Shown one piece after another: positions 1 through 8,229 of a DNA stretch of 64,000 nucleotides. Location of the stretch: positions 248,001 through 312,000 of the forward strand of contig VTTJ01000006.1 of NCBI GenBank assembly GCA_008364785.1, in the 5' to 3' direction. The DNA is from Bacillus sp. BGMRC 2118. GTDB taxonomy: Bacteria; Bacillota; Bacilli; Bacillales; SA4. The notes under the pieces are model-generated. The model worked only from the letters and a program-made list of their open reading frames with translations. It was not told the origin of the DNA and did not search any database. The position numbers and the translations under genes were made by a program. How positions within the stretch are numbered: the first letter of the stretch is position 1; each line of letters starts with the position of its first letter.

Positions 1-78
1 TATGCTAATTACCATTTGTTAGACCTACTAGGGGAAACTGCGATTCAGTGCTTTCGATTACGTTTACTGAAGAATTAA
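1..78 (+). CDS. C-terminal end of an unidentified protein (cut by window start)
   Basis: Frame 1 is open from the first base and stops with TAA at 76-78, giving about 25 residues ending in FRLRLLKN. The other two forward frames stop within the first 21 bases. A strong terminator follows about 80 bp downstream, as expected at the end of a plus-strand gene. Too little is present to assign a family, and the frame could be open by chance. Confidence 0.35.
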   Translation, partial: YANYHLLDLLGETAIQCFRLRLLKN

Positions 79-158
79 AGGTCATTGCCGTTTTGAAAAA
101 CATGTGAAGAGGATTGTATTTTGATTTAGCTTAAAAGGTAAATCAAAATACAAAAAAC

Positions 159-191
159 AAGAGCACCGCAAAATATAGCGGTGCTCTTTAA
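159..191 (+). terminator. Intrinsic terminator
   Basis: A perfect 11-bp stem (AAGAGCACCGC at 159-169, its complement at 178-188) with an 8-nt loop, followed by TTTAAATT. It probably ends the partial gene at the window start. Confidence 0.75.
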
Positions 192-199
192 ATTAGGCA

Positions 200-384
200 G
201 GCTGTTTTCGTAAAGATTGTTGCTTTGCATAAATATCCCAAGAGCCTGATTTTTACCTTAATATCTAGTTACTACTATACATATAGAGAGTTGCTCTTTT
301 CTAATCCAACCTCAATTTGCTTCGAAAAATGGTTATACACCAGAATAATTGTACGAAAAGCGGAAAAGGTTTTAGAAAAGAGCC
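200..384 (+). repeat. 185-bp MITE-like repeat, copy A
   Basis: Begins GGCTGTTTTCG and ends AAAAGAGCC. Full-length relatives of exactly the same length lie at 3856-4040, 6117-6301, 59538-59722 and 61858-62042. The ends are imperfect inverted repeats (GGCTGTTTTCGTA against GGCTCTTTTCTAA on the other strand). It abuts the stop codon of the downstream minus-strand amidohydrolase gene. It has no coding capacity. Confidence 0.75.
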
Positions 385-389
385 TTAAC

Positions 390-1589
390 TTATTTTACAC
401 TTTCCAATACTGAATTCTCCTGTTGATAGGCAATCGAAACGCGAGTTAAAGCTTTTGCAGCAATAAGCATGGCATTTTCGTCAAAATCAAATCTTGGATG
501 GTGATGTGGATAGGGATGAGTTACATGCTGCTCTTTTGCACCAGTGAAGAAAAATGTTCCTTTCACATGTTGCAGGTAGTATGCGAAGTCCTCTCCACCC
601 ATTTGTGGTTCTGTTTCTTTGATGTTATTCACACCCGGAACCTCACTGGCAATCTTAACGAGCAGTTCTGTTTCATCCTTATGGTTCACGACAGCAGGAT
701 AGCCCCGGTCATAAAGATAGTCATAGTCTGCATCTGAAGTAAGACACGTCCCTTTTAGTACTTTCTCAATATCCATTTCAATTTGTTCTCGAACATTTTC
801 ATTGAACGTTCGCACTGTACCAATTAATTTGGCGGAATCTGCAATTACATTGAAGGCATTTTTTGCTTCAAAGTTACCGACAGAAATAACAGCAGAGTCA
901 ATAGGGTTTACTCGACGACTTACGATTTGTTGAAGATTCATAATGAACTGTGATGCAATGACAACTGAGTCTTTCGTTTTATGAGGCTGGGCACCATGTC
1001 CGCCAGAACCTTTAATTGTGACTTCAAACCGATCTGCAGCTGCCATGATAGGACCAGTTCGATACTGGATTGTACCTGTTGGTTCAGTAGCCCAAAGGTG
1101 AGTCCCAAATATAACATCAACCCCATCTAAACATCCATCTTTAATCATTGATGCAGCTCCACCTGGTGCATATTCTTCTGCGTGCTGATGAATTAAAACA
1201 AAGTTACCGTGTAATTCATCTTTTAGTAGATGAAGAACTTCACCTAGTACAAGAAGCGTGGCAGTATGGCCATCGTGACCACAAGCATGCATAACTCCAG
1301 GAACTTTAGATTTATAGGGTACATTTTTTTCGTCATCAATTGGGAGTGCATCAAAATCTGCACGAAGAGCTACTGTTGGACCCGGCTTCCCACCTTTAAT
1401 GGTAGCAACAACTCCATTTCCTCCAACTTCAGTCCGTACATCCACTCCTAAATTTTTATAAAAATTAGCAATATATCTTGCTGTTTGTACTTCCTGAAAT
1501 GATAACTCAGGGTGCATATGCAAATGTCGTCTAATCTCTACCATTTTAGGATATCTTTCATCAAGTGTCGCATAAATTTGACTCAGCAT
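390..1589 (-). CDS. M20 family metal-dependent amidohydrolase / N-acyl-amino acid deacylase
   Basis: This 399-residue cytoplasmic enzyme belongs to the M20D group (hippurate hydrolase, IAA-amino acid hydrolase, N-acetyldiaminopimelate deacetylase). These enzymes use two divalent metals to cleave N-acyl groups from amino acids or peptides. Visible motifs are RADFDALPI (76-84), HACGHDGHTA (101-110, metal and proton-shuttle residues), HQHAEEYAPGGA (about 135-146) and MGGEDFAYYL near the C-terminus. The length is normal for the family. The start is fixed by AGGAGG 7 nt upstream of ATG at 1589. It looks monocistronic. The acyl substrate cannot be decided from sequence, and several B. subtilis paralogues (YxeP, YhaA, AmhX types) are equally plausible. 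Confidence 0.88.
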   Translation of the reverse strand: MLSQIYATLDERYPKMVEIRRHLHMHPELSFQEVQTARYIANFYKNLGVDVRTEVGGNGVVATIKGGKPGPTVALRADFDALPIDDEKNVPYKSKVPGVMHACGHDGHTATLLVLGEVLHLLKDELHGNFVLIHQHAEEYAPGGAASMIKDGCLDGVDVIFGTHLWATEPTGTIQYRTGPIMAAADRFEVTIKGSGGHGAQPHKTKDSVVIASQFIMNLQQIVSRRVNPIDSAVISVGNFEAKNAFNVIADSAKLIGTVRTFNENVREQIEMDIEKVLKGTCLTSDADYDYLYDRGYPAVVNHKDETELLVKIASEVPGVNNIKETEPQMGGEDFAYYLQHVKGTFFFTGAKEQHVTHPYPHHHPRFDFDENAMLIAAKALTRVSIAYQQENSVLESVK

Positions 1590-1681
1590 AATTTGCCTCC
1601 TATTGCAATCTGAATTTTTAGAAATCTATGTTGATTATAGCACGTTTATGTTAAATATAGAGGATTATCGTTCAAAATATT

Positions 1682-1756
1682 AGGCTCTTTTCTACAACTC
1701 TGTTCCTTTTTTATACAATTATTCTGAGTGTACAATCAATCTATATGAAAAAAGCC
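1682..1756 (-). repeat. Internally deleted copy of the 185-bp repeat (copy B, about 75 bp)
   Basis: Starts GGCTCTTTTCTACAACT, continues with the conserved ACAATTATTCTGAGTGTACAA segment, then jumps to the opposite terminus (CTATATGAAAAAAGCC). It keeps both ends but lacks about 110 bp of interior. It lies in the 350-bp divergent region between the amidohydrolase and PAP2 genes, where I see no other gene. Confidence 0.6.
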
Positions 1757-1942
1757 AAATATAAATAATAGATTGGTTGAATCATGATGTTTTATATAAT
1801 CAAAAAAGGTATCCCTCATTCTGCACGAACCGTCATGATTTGTATCCAATGACTCGGTAATAGACAAGTCTTTTACATAAAGTAATAGGCAAATGTTATT
1901 TATTTCGATACTATTAACTTGATAAAATATAGGAGGGCAAAT

Positions 1943-2632
1943 ATGCAGGTACAAACGAAGACAACTAGAAATAGAAACAAAACTTTCAGCATGCCAATCA
2001 TAGCGACAGGTTCGCTCATACTCTTTTTTATTTTTGCATATTTTATGGAAACAGAGAAGAGCCTTGCATTGGATATGAAAATCAGTAGTTTAGCAGAAGA
2101 GTATATTACAGGTGGAGTATATGAATGGATTTCTTTTTTTACTAATTTAGGTTCAAAGTCGGTTGTAATTGGTATTGCTCTTTTTACATTAATCCTCATG
2201 TGGTGGAAAACTCGAGATTACATTGGACTTATCACAGTAGCGGGAGTATTAATCGGAAGCGACCAGCTATACAAAATATTAAAGGCGGTTTATGAAAGAG
2301 AACGACCCATCTATGAACCTTCTATTGACGCAGTTGGTTATAGCTTTCCTAGTGGACATGCTACAGTCTCGATGTCTCTTTATGGAATCATCATATTCTT
2401 TGTCTGGAAGTATATGAAGAAATCCTCCTTCAAAACAGCTGCTCTTATTGCTCTAGGCTCGTATATATTCATTATGGGTATGAGCAGAGTGTTATTACGG
2501 GCTCATTATTTGACAGATGTACTAGCAGGTTTTGCTGTTGCATTCACGTATGTAACAATCTGGATTTTACTATATTCGTTCGTAACGAACATCTTTCTAA
2601 TAAAAAGAAGTCAAAAGAATATACCAATGTAA
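1943..2632 (+). CDS. PAP2 family membrane phosphatase
   Basis: A 229-residue integral membrane phosphatase of the type-2 phosphatidic acid phosphatase superfamily. Members dephosphorylate undecaprenyl pyrophosphate or phosphatidylglycerophosphate at the outer face of the membrane. All three catalytic motifs are visible: K114-x6-R121-P122, P136-S-G-H139, and S181-R-x5-H188-x3-D192. There are about six hydrophobic segments. The ATG at 1943 is chosen because AGGAGGG lies 7 nt upstream; an in-frame TTG at 1919 precedes the ribosome site and is unlikely. The PSGH motif followed by SR-H-D fits YodM/BcrC-like proteins, but the physiological substrate is not determinable here. Confidence 0.88.
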   Translation: MQVQTKTTRNRNKTFSMPIIATGSLILFFIFAYFMETEKSLALDMKISSLAEEYITGGVYEWISFFTNLGSKSVVIGIALFTLILMWWKTRDYIGLITVAGVLIGSDQLYKILKAVYERERPIYEPSIDAVGYSFPSGHATVSMSLYGIIIFFVWKYMKKSSFKTAALIALGSYIFIMGMSRVLLRAHYLTDVLAGFAVAFTYVTIWILLYSFVTNIFLIKRSQKNIPM

Positions 2633-2634
2633 TA

Positions 2635-2661
2635 AGCACTCCAATCGGGTGCTTTTTTTTA
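2635..2661 (+). terminator. Intrinsic terminator of the PAP2 gene
   Basis: AGCAC/GTGCT stem followed by eight T, starting 2 nt after the stop codon. Confidence 0.7.
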
Positions 2662-2790
2662 TTAGGCTGTTATCGGTAAAGGTTATTATTATTTTGAACA
2701 GATTATGAATAGATTTAAGACTCTAAATTGGATTTTCAGTACATCTGTTTAGTAAGATAAAGAAAATCAATGTGTTATGGAGGAGAGAGT

Positions 2791-3852
2791 ATGGAGATTG
2801 GAATAAGTACGTTTGTTGAAACAACACCAGATGTACATACTGGGAAGGTTGTTAGTCATGCTGAACGTATTCGTGAAGTAGTAGAGGAAATTATAGTGGC
2901 AGATCAAGTTGGTTTGGATGTATTTGGTGTTGGTGAACATCACCGTGAAGATTTTGCGGCATCATCTCCAGCAGTGATTTTAGCAGCAGCAGCACCCCAA
3001 ACAAAGCATATTCGGTTAACTAGTGCAGTGACTGTATTATCATCGGCAGACCCTGTCCGAGTTTATCAAGATTTTGCAACGTTAGATGGCATTTCGAATG
3101 GAAGAGCTGAAATAATGGCAGGTAGAGGTTCCTTCATTGAATCATTTCCACTATTTGGTTATGATTTACGTGATTACGATGAATTGTTTGAAGAGAAGTT
3201 AGATTTGTTATTAAAAATTACACAATCAGAAAACGTATCATGGAAGGGAAAGTTTCGTCCAGAAATTAAGGATAGAGGCATTTACCCTAGACCCGTACAG
3301 GAGCCTCTGCCGGTCTGGATTGGTAGTGGAGGAAACTCTGAATCGGTCGTTCGTGCAGGATTACTCGGTTTACCATTAGTATTAGCCATTATAGGTGGGC
3401 GCCCAACTCAATTTGCGCCATTAGTTCAGCTATATAAAAATGCTGCAGCACATGCAGGTCATAATCCAGAGATATTACCCGTTGCATCGCATTCACATGG
3501 ATTCATTGCTGAAACAACCGAGTTAGCAGCAGATATATTTTTCCCTTCTACACAGCAAGTGATGAATAAATTAGGAAAAGAACGAGGATGGGGACCATAT
3601 ACAAGAGCTAGTTTTGATGATGCACGAAGCTTTGAAGGTGCCTTATACGTCGGTGACCCTAAAACAGTTGCAGATAAAATTATACATCTCCGAAAGAATG
3701 TCGGTGTCACACGATTCATGCTACATGTACCAGTAGGGTCTATGCCACATGAAGATGTATTGAAAACGATTGAATTACTAGGAAAAGAAGTAGCTCCAAT
3801 TGTTCGAGAAGAAGTGAAGAATTGGGAAAAAGAAGAAGCAGACAATAAGTAA
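2791..3852 (+). CDS. LLM-class (luciferase-like) flavin-dependent oxidoreductase
   Basis: A 353-residue cytoplasmic TIM-barrel enzyme of the bacterial luciferase-like monooxygenase family, which uses reduced FMN or F420 for oxidation of small molecules. Family hallmarks are the VGEHHRED segment (about 50-57), RLTSAVTVLSSADPVRVYQDFATLDGIS (about 78-105), MAGRGS, and the PVWIGSGG loop near residue 175. The start ATG at 2791 has GGAGGAGAG 4 nt upstream; an earlier in-frame ATG at 2770 overlaps no ribosome site. No partner reductase gene is adjacent, so the substrate is open. Resembles B. subtilis YhbW/YvbT-type proteins of unknown role. Confidence 0.85.
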   Translation: MEIGISTFVETTPDVHTGKVVSHAERIREVVEEIIVADQVGLDVFGVGEHHREDFAASSPAVILAAAAPQTKHIRLTSAVTVLSSADPVRVYQDFATLDGISNGRAEIMAGRGSFIESFPLFGYDLRDYDELFEEKLDLLLKITQSENVSWKGKFRPEIKDRGIYPRPVQEPLPVWIGSGGNSESVVRAGLLGLPLVLAIIGGRPTQFAPLVQLYKNAAAHAGHNPEILPVASHSHGFIAETTELAADIFFPSTQQVMNKLGKERGWGPYTRASFDDARSFEGALYVGDPKTVADKIIHLRKNVGVTRFMLHVPVGSMPHEDVLKTIELLGKEVAPIVREEVKNWEKEEADNK

Positions 3853-3855
3853 TAA

Positions 3856-4040
3856 GGCTGTTTTTGTATAGATTGTTGCTTTGCGTAAAAATCCCAAAAG
3901 CCGGATTTTTACCTTAGTATCTAGATAATTCAATACAGAAAGAAAGTTGCTCTTTTCTAATTCTACCTCGTTTTGCTTCTAAAACTGGTTGTACACACAG
4001 AATAAGTGTACTAAAAGCAACAAAGTTTTAGAAAAGAGCC
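3856..4040 (+). repeat. 185-bp MITE-like repeat, copy D
   Basis: Same length and orientation as copy A, beginning GGCTGTTTTTGTATAG and ending AGAAAAGAGCC. It occupies nearly all the space between the LLM gene and its terminator. Confidence 0.8.
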
Positions 4041-4047
4041 TTAATAT

Positions 4048-4082
4048 AAAAGCGAATGAACCTAGTGGTCATTCGCTTTTTA
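4048..4082. terminator. Bidirectional terminator between convergent genes
   Basis: A 12-bp perfect stem (AAAAGCGAATGA / TCATTCGCTTTT) with a 9-nt loop sits between the plus-strand LLM gene and the minus-strand permease gene, with A/T runs on both sides. Confidence 0.8.
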
Positions 4083-5093
4083 TTATGATTTTTTCAATAA
4101 AAGGAAAATAAAGTACGGTGCCCCTATGATTGCAGTCATAATCCCAGCTGCAATTCCTTCAGGTTCCACTAAATTTCTACCGATTGTGTCAGCAAATAAT
4201 AAAAGCCAACCACCTATAAGTGTAGCAATAGGAAGGAATAACTGGTTTCTAGGACCCACTAATGTCTTCGCGATATGTGGAGCCATCAGTCCTACAAAGG
4301 CTATGCCACCGGTTACCGATACAGCAGCAGCCGCTAAAGCAACAGCTGTGAATAATAATACAAATCTGTCTTTATTAATGGAGATTCCCACCCCAATAGC
4401 GGTTGGTTCACTTAAATTTAAGATGTTCAACTTGTTTGCATGATAAAGCGTAAATGGAATTAATAGAACTAGCCAAGGTAAAAGTGCAAGGATAAACGGC
4501 CAATCCGTGCCCCATATATTTCCGGCTAACCATTTCGAAATAAAGTCTACTTTTTCACGCTCAGAAGATGAAATTAATACGACCATTGCTCCTGATAAGG
4601 CCATGGAAAATCCAACACCAATTAGTATTAAGCGTATAGGCTGTAGACCGAAGCCTTTTTTATAAGAAAACAAAAAGATTAAGCATGCAGTCAGAAGCGC
4701 ACCAACAAAACCTACAGCAGGAAGTGCATATACAAAAGTACCTACCTCAATTGGGAAATATAAGAAAAAAACTGCAATTGCAACCCCAGTACCTGCATTA
4801 ATTCCGATGATACCCGGATCAGCTAAATCATTTCGAGTAATTCCTTGTAAGATGGAACCAGAAATAGCTAAGGCCATACCAGCTAAAAGCGTGATGATAA
4901 TTCTTGGTAAGCGGATAGAATATATAACAAATTCTTCCTTGAATGTACCATTTCCAAATAAGGTAGGTAAAATTCTATCAAACGTAACAGAAGAATAGCC
5001 AAGCCCCATACTAATAACTGACGTTACTAGTATTAAAGCAAAGAGACTGAGTAATAATATTCGCTGTTTCTTCACTAGTTTTGAATGTATCAT
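4083..5093 (-). CDS. FecCD-family iron-siderophore ABC transporter permease (distal)
   Basis: A 336-residue polytopic membrane protein, one of two permease subunits that form the channel of a type II iron-siderophore importer. Conserved family segments are SIRLPRIIITLLAGMALAISGSILQG near the N-terminus, the GIAFVGLMAPHIAK coupling motif that contacts the ATPase, and the C-terminal GAPYFIFLLLKKS. It overlaps the start of the preceding permease by 4 bp (ATGA-type coupling), so the two are co-translated. It is the last gene of the operon. Resembles the YfhA/FeuC/FhuG group. Confidence 0.9.
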   Translation of the reverse strand: MIHSKLVKKQRILLLSLFALILVTSVISMGLGYSSVTFDRILPTLFGNGTFKEEFVIYSIRLPRIIITLLAGMALAISGSILQGITRNDLADPGIIGINAGTGVAIAVFFLYFPIEVGTFVYALPAVGFVGALLTACLIFLFSYKKGFGLQPIRLILIGVGFSMALSGAMVVLISSSEREKVDFISKWLAGNIWGTDWPFILALLPWLVLLIPFTLYHANKLNILNLSEPTAIGVGISINKDRFVLLFTAVALAAAAVSVTGGIAFVGLMAPHIAKTLVGPRNQLFLPIATLIGGWLLLFADTIGRNLVEPEGIAAGIMTAIIGAPYFIFLLLKKS

Positions 5094-6091
5094 GATAACA
5101 CCTTCCCTCCTTTATGAACAATAAATAGAAAGAAGGGCAATCCAATAATGGCAACAATTGCGGGAACAGGGGTTTCAAACGGTGCATTTAGGTTACGGCC
5201 GAGTGTGTCGGCAAATAACATAAATATAGCCCCTGCAACTGCTGACATAGGTAGCACGAACCGATAATCTGTGCCGACAATAGCACGAACAATATGTGGA
5301 ATCATCAGTCCAATAAAGGCAAGGTTACCAACTAGAGCGACAGATGCCCCAGCTAACAGTATGACAATCACAAACAAAGCAAATTTTATAGCCGTAATGT
5401 TTTGTCCTAACCCAATTGCAACTTCTTCATCAAGGCTTAAGATTGTAAGTTGTCTTGATAGAAATATGGAAATGACCATCCCAATAATGACAAAGGGTGC
5501 AATCACTTGTAACTGACCCCACGTTGTCCCGATAATACCTCCAGCACTCCACATTGAAACGTCCTTAGAAATGTTGAAATAAAGACCAACACCATCGGCA
5601 ATCGCATATAAAAATGCAGAAACAGCAGCCCCGGCAAGGACGATACGCAGGGGAGAAAAACCGCCTTTTTTGGCTGAGCCAATACTGACAACAATGATGG
5701 TACCAATTCCGGCACCTATGAAACAAGCAATCATGATGGCAAAGTAATTAGCAGAAGGAACTAAAGCAATCGTAACAGCAAGAGCAGCATTTGCCCCTGC
5801 TGTTAGTCCTAAAATACTTGGATCCGCCAAAGGATTTCTCGTTATTCCCTGCATGATTGCTCCAGCTACTGATAAGCCGGCACCAACAAGTACCGCGGCA
5901 ACTACTCTCGGAAGTCTGATTTCTCTGAGCATTACGATCGTATCCGTCTTTACCGTAGAGGTAAGAGCAAGCCATACTTCCTTTACTTCTGTGTCAGCTG
6001 CTCCAAAAATTAAAGAAATAAAAAACGTAACCAATAACAATATAAGTCCTAGGACAAGCTTTAAACTAAATGATAAGCGATTATGCTGCAT
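5090..6091 (-). CDS. FecCD-family iron-siderophore ABC transporter permease (proximal)
   Basis: A 333-residue permease partner of the downstream gene. It shows the same landmarks: EIRLPRVVAAVLVGAGLSVAGAIMQG (about 57-82), the GNLAFIGLMIPHIVR coupling loop, and the C-terminal GLPFFLFIVHKGGKVLS. Roughly nine to ten hydrophobic helices are evident, as usual for BtuC/FhuB-type subunits. It lies on the minus strand downstream of the binding protein, from which it is separated by 257 bp holding a hairpin and a 185-bp repeat. That gap is unusual inside such an operon. Resembles B. subtilis YfiZ. Confidence 0.9.
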   Translation of the reverse strand: MQHNRLSFSLKLVLGLILLLVTFFISLIFGAADTEVKEVWLALTSTVKTDTIVMLREIRLPRVVAAVLVGAGLSVAGAIMQGITRNPLADPSILGLTAGANAALAVTIALVPSANYFAIMIACFIGAGIGTIIVVSIGSAKKGGFSPLRIVLAGAAVSAFLYAIADGVGLYFNISKDVSMWSAGGIIGTTWGQLQVIAPFVIIGMVISIFLSRQLTILSLDEEVAIGLGQNITAIKFALFVIVILLAGASVALVGNLAFIGLMIPHIVRAIVGTDYRFVLPMSAVAGAIFMLFADTLGRNLNAPFETPVPAIVAIIGLPFFLFIVHKGGKVLS

Positions 6092-6116
6092 GTTTATCTA
6101 TCCTTTTTAAATAATA

Positions 6117-6301
6117 GACTCTTTTCTAAAACTTTGATGCTTTTCGTACAATTATTCTGGGTGTACAACCAGTTATAGAGACAAATTGAGGTTGGATTAG
6201 AAAAGAGCAACTCTCTTTATGTATAGAATATCTAATTACTAAGGTAAAAATCCGGCTTCCTGAGACTTTTATTCATAGGAACGATCTATACGAAAATAGC
6301 C
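6117..6301 (-). repeat. 185-bp MITE-like repeat, copy C, with 8-bp target duplication
   Basis: Opposite orientation to copies A and D. It is flanked by AAATAATA on both sides (6109-6116 and 6302-6309), an apparent 8-bp target-site duplication that defines the element ends. It interrupts the iron-transport operon between the binding protein and the permeases. Confidence 0.8.
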
Positions 6302-6307
6302 AAATAA

Positions 6308-6346
6308 TAAGAGGAATTCTTAAGAATTAAGAACTCCTCTTTATAA
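6308..6346 (-). terminator. Hairpin after the binding-protein gene (attenuator-like)
   Basis: AGAGGAATTCTT and AAGAACTCCTCT pair with one mismatch immediately 3' of the lipoprotein stop codon. The tract after it on the minus strand is TTATTATTT rather than a pure U run, so it may be a leaky terminator or mRNA stabiliser. That would make the binding protein more abundant than the permeases, which is common for these operons. Confidence 0.5.
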
Positions 6347-6348
6347 TA

Positions 6349-7281
6349 TTAGTTCCCAAGAAATGAATCTTCAAAGAACTCAAGTTGATATTCTAGTGTA
6401 ATCGGATCATTAAAGTAGAATTCTTTTGAATTTGCTACAAATACTCGGTTATTTTTTACTGCCGGAATGTTTTTGAATGTTTCAGACTCCATGAATGAAG
6501 TTTCGGTTTCTTCAGCTTTACTTACAATTAAGTAATCACCTGCAAATTCTGGGAGCACTTCTAAGGATAGAGTGTAATATCCAGGCTCTAAAGCAGTTTC
6601 TTTTACTTTTTCAGGCATATTCAGCTTCATTTCTTGATACAAAATCTCTGTTCCACGCGCCCAGTTATCACCGAATACATATAATTCTTTATTAAAGTTT
6701 TCAATTACGGATACTGTAGCATCTTCACCAATCTTAGCTTTAATTTCTTCACCAGATTCTTGAGCACGTTTTTTAAAGTCATTGATCCAGTCTTGCGCTT
6801 CTTGTTCCTTATTTAATAGCTTACCAATTTCTAAGTGCTGTGTTAAGTAATCAAGCTTACCATACGTAAATGTAACGACTGGAGCAAGTTCCTTCAATTT
6901 ATCTACATTTTTGATTGTGGAAAGACCGATAATTAAATCAGGCTCAAGTTCAATAATTTTTTCTAAGTTTTCGTCTGTCACTTCTTCGACGCCTTCTAGC
7001 TCATAGCGAGGATTATTCTTAGACCAAGCATCAACACCAACAAGGGGAACATCCAGTGCTAAAACATTTCCAGCATACGTTGATAGTACAACTACACGCT
7101 TAGGATCAGCAGGTACTTCAACTGGGCCGTTTTCTGATTCATATGTAATGGTTTCTGAAGCTTTCGTCTTTTCATTTTCACCTTTTGTTTCTGCAGGTTC
7201 GTCCTTATTCGTCCCACATGCTGCAAGACTAAGTAGTAACGTAAGCAGTAGTATTGGCATTAGTAGTTTTTTCATTTCCAT
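6349..7281 (-). CDS. Iron-siderophore ABC transporter substrate-binding lipoprotein
   Basis: A 310-residue extracellular lipoprotein that captures ferric siderophore and delivers it to the permeases. A signal peptide ends in the lipobox L19-A-A-C22. The mature protein has the helical-backbone fold of class III binding proteins, seen in PKRVVVLSTYAGNVLALDVPLVGVDAW and LEPDLIIGLSTI. ATG at 7281 has AAAGGAGAG just upstream; ATG at 7275 is an alternative. Its start overlaps the end of the ATPase gene by 53 bp, suggesting translational coupling. The group (YfiY, YclQ and similar) handles hydroxamate or mixed siderophores, but the ligand is not decidable here. Confidence 0.88.
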   Translation of the reverse strand: MEMKKLLMPILLLTLLLSLAACGTNKDEPAETKGENEKTKASETITYESENGPVEVPADPKRVVVLSTYAGNVLALDVPLVGVDAWSKNNPRYELEGVEEVTDENLEKIIELEPDLIIGLSTIKNVDKLKELAPVVTFTYGKLDYLTQHLEIGKLLNKEQEAQDWINDFKKRAQESGEEIKAKIGEDATVSVIENFNKELYVFGDNWARGTEILYQEMKLNMPEKVKETALEPGYYTLSLEVLPEFAGDYLIVSKAEETETSFMESETFKNIPAVKNNRVFVANSKEFYFNDPITLEYQLEFFEDSFLGN

Positions 7282-8071
7282 TCTCTCCTTTAAGTAGATG
7301 ATAGGTTACACACATTGGCGTGTTCGTTGTAGGATCCTTCCCAATTAATGCATCAATTTGAAAGACTTCCTTTAATACTTCATTTGTAATAACATCTTCG
7401 GGACTTCCAGCTTTCACGATTTGTCCATATTTCATTGCAATAATATAGTCAGCAAATCTGGCGGCTTGGTTTAAGTCATGAAGAACCATCACAATTGTTC
7501 GTTCTTGCTCTTTATTTAATTTCTTTAATAACTCTAATATTTCTAATTGATGTGCCATATCAAGGTATGTGGTCGGTTCATCTAGAAATATCATGGGTGT
7601 TTCTTGAGCCAGTGCCATAGCAATCCATACACGCTGCCTTTGACCACCGGAAAGTGCATCAATTGGATGATGTTTAAAGAAGGATGTTCCCGTAACATCT
7701 AGGGCCCAATTAATAGCATCCAAGTCATTAGCTGTTAATCTGCCAAATCCCTTTTGATAGGGAAAACGTCCGTAAGACACAAGCTCTCCTACTGTTAAAC
7801 CACTTGAGCTCTCTTGGCTTTGAGGGAGAATGGCCATTTTTTTTGCAAGTTCTTTTGTACTTTGCTTTGTAATACTTTCTCCATCCAAAATAATAGTACC
7901 GGACTGTTGTGGAATAATTCTCGTCATAGCTTTTAATAATGTTGATTTACCACAACCGTTGGATCCAATAATTGTTGTTATTTTTTTATCTGGTATTTCA
8001 ATCGATAAATCTTTTACAATAAGCCGATCTCCATAACTGATGTTTAACTGCTCTGTAATAAGGCGCACCAT
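7229..8071 (-). CDS. Iron-siderophore ABC transporter ATP-binding protein
   Basis: A 280-residue cytoplasmic ATPase that powers the importer encoded downstream. Walker A GSNGCGKST (36-44), Q-loop near LPQSQ (82-86), signature LSGGQRQR (140-147), Walker B IFLDEP (161-166) and the H-loop VLHDLNQAARFADY are all present. It is the first gene of the minus-strand operon ATPase, lipoprotein, permease, permease. The C-terminal tail (NEKTTNANTTAYVTT) is read through the start region of the next gene and looks unrelated to the fold. In B. subtilis the equivalent YusV is encoded apart from YfiYZ-YfhA, so this arrangement is self-contained. Confidence 0.92.
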   Translation of the reverse strand: MVRLITEQLNISYGDRLIVKDLSIEIPDKKITTIIGSNGCGKSTLLKAMTRIIPQQSGTIILDGESITKQSTKELAKKMAILPQSQESSSGLTVGELVSYGRFPYQKGFGRLTANDLDAINWALDVTGTSFFKHHPIDALSGGQRQRVWIAMALAQETPMIFLDEPTTYLDMAHQLEILELLKKLNKEQERTIVMVLHDLNQAARFADYIIAMKYGQIVKAGSPEDVITNEVLKEVFQIDALIGKDPTTNTPMCVTYHLLKGENGNEKTTNANTTAYVTT

Positions 8072-8109
8072 ATTTTTTTATAGCCTCCAATGGAAAATAT
8101 AACCGATAT

Positions 8110-8124
8110 TGAAAATCATTATCA
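8110..8124. promoter_or_regulatory. Fur box of the iron-transport operon
   Basis: TGAAAATCATTATCA matches the 7-1-7 Fur consensus TGATAATNATTATCA at all but one position. It lies about 40 bp upstream of the ATPase start and just downstream of the predicted promoter, so iron-loaded Fur would block transcription. Confidence 0.85.
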
Positions 8125-8141
8125 GTTACTGTACAATGTAA

Positions 8142-8170
8142 CTATAATTGTTATGAATATTTATTGTCAA
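8142..8170 (-). promoter_or_regulatory. Sigma-A promoter of the iron-transport operon
   Basis: On the minus strand TTGACA (8170-8165) is followed after 18 bp by TATAGT, one mismatch from TATAAT. The Fur box lies immediately downstream of this -10. Confidence 0.6.
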
Positions 8171-8229
8171 TGCTTTTTTTAGTATATGTAAAATCATGTT
8201 TTATACTAGTATTTTTGAGGTGAAGGGCG

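Noticed and set aside
225..413. Plus-strand 62-codon frame in repeat copy A
   Set aside because: Lies within the 185-bp repeat and runs into the 3' end of the amidohydrolase gene; no ribosome site.
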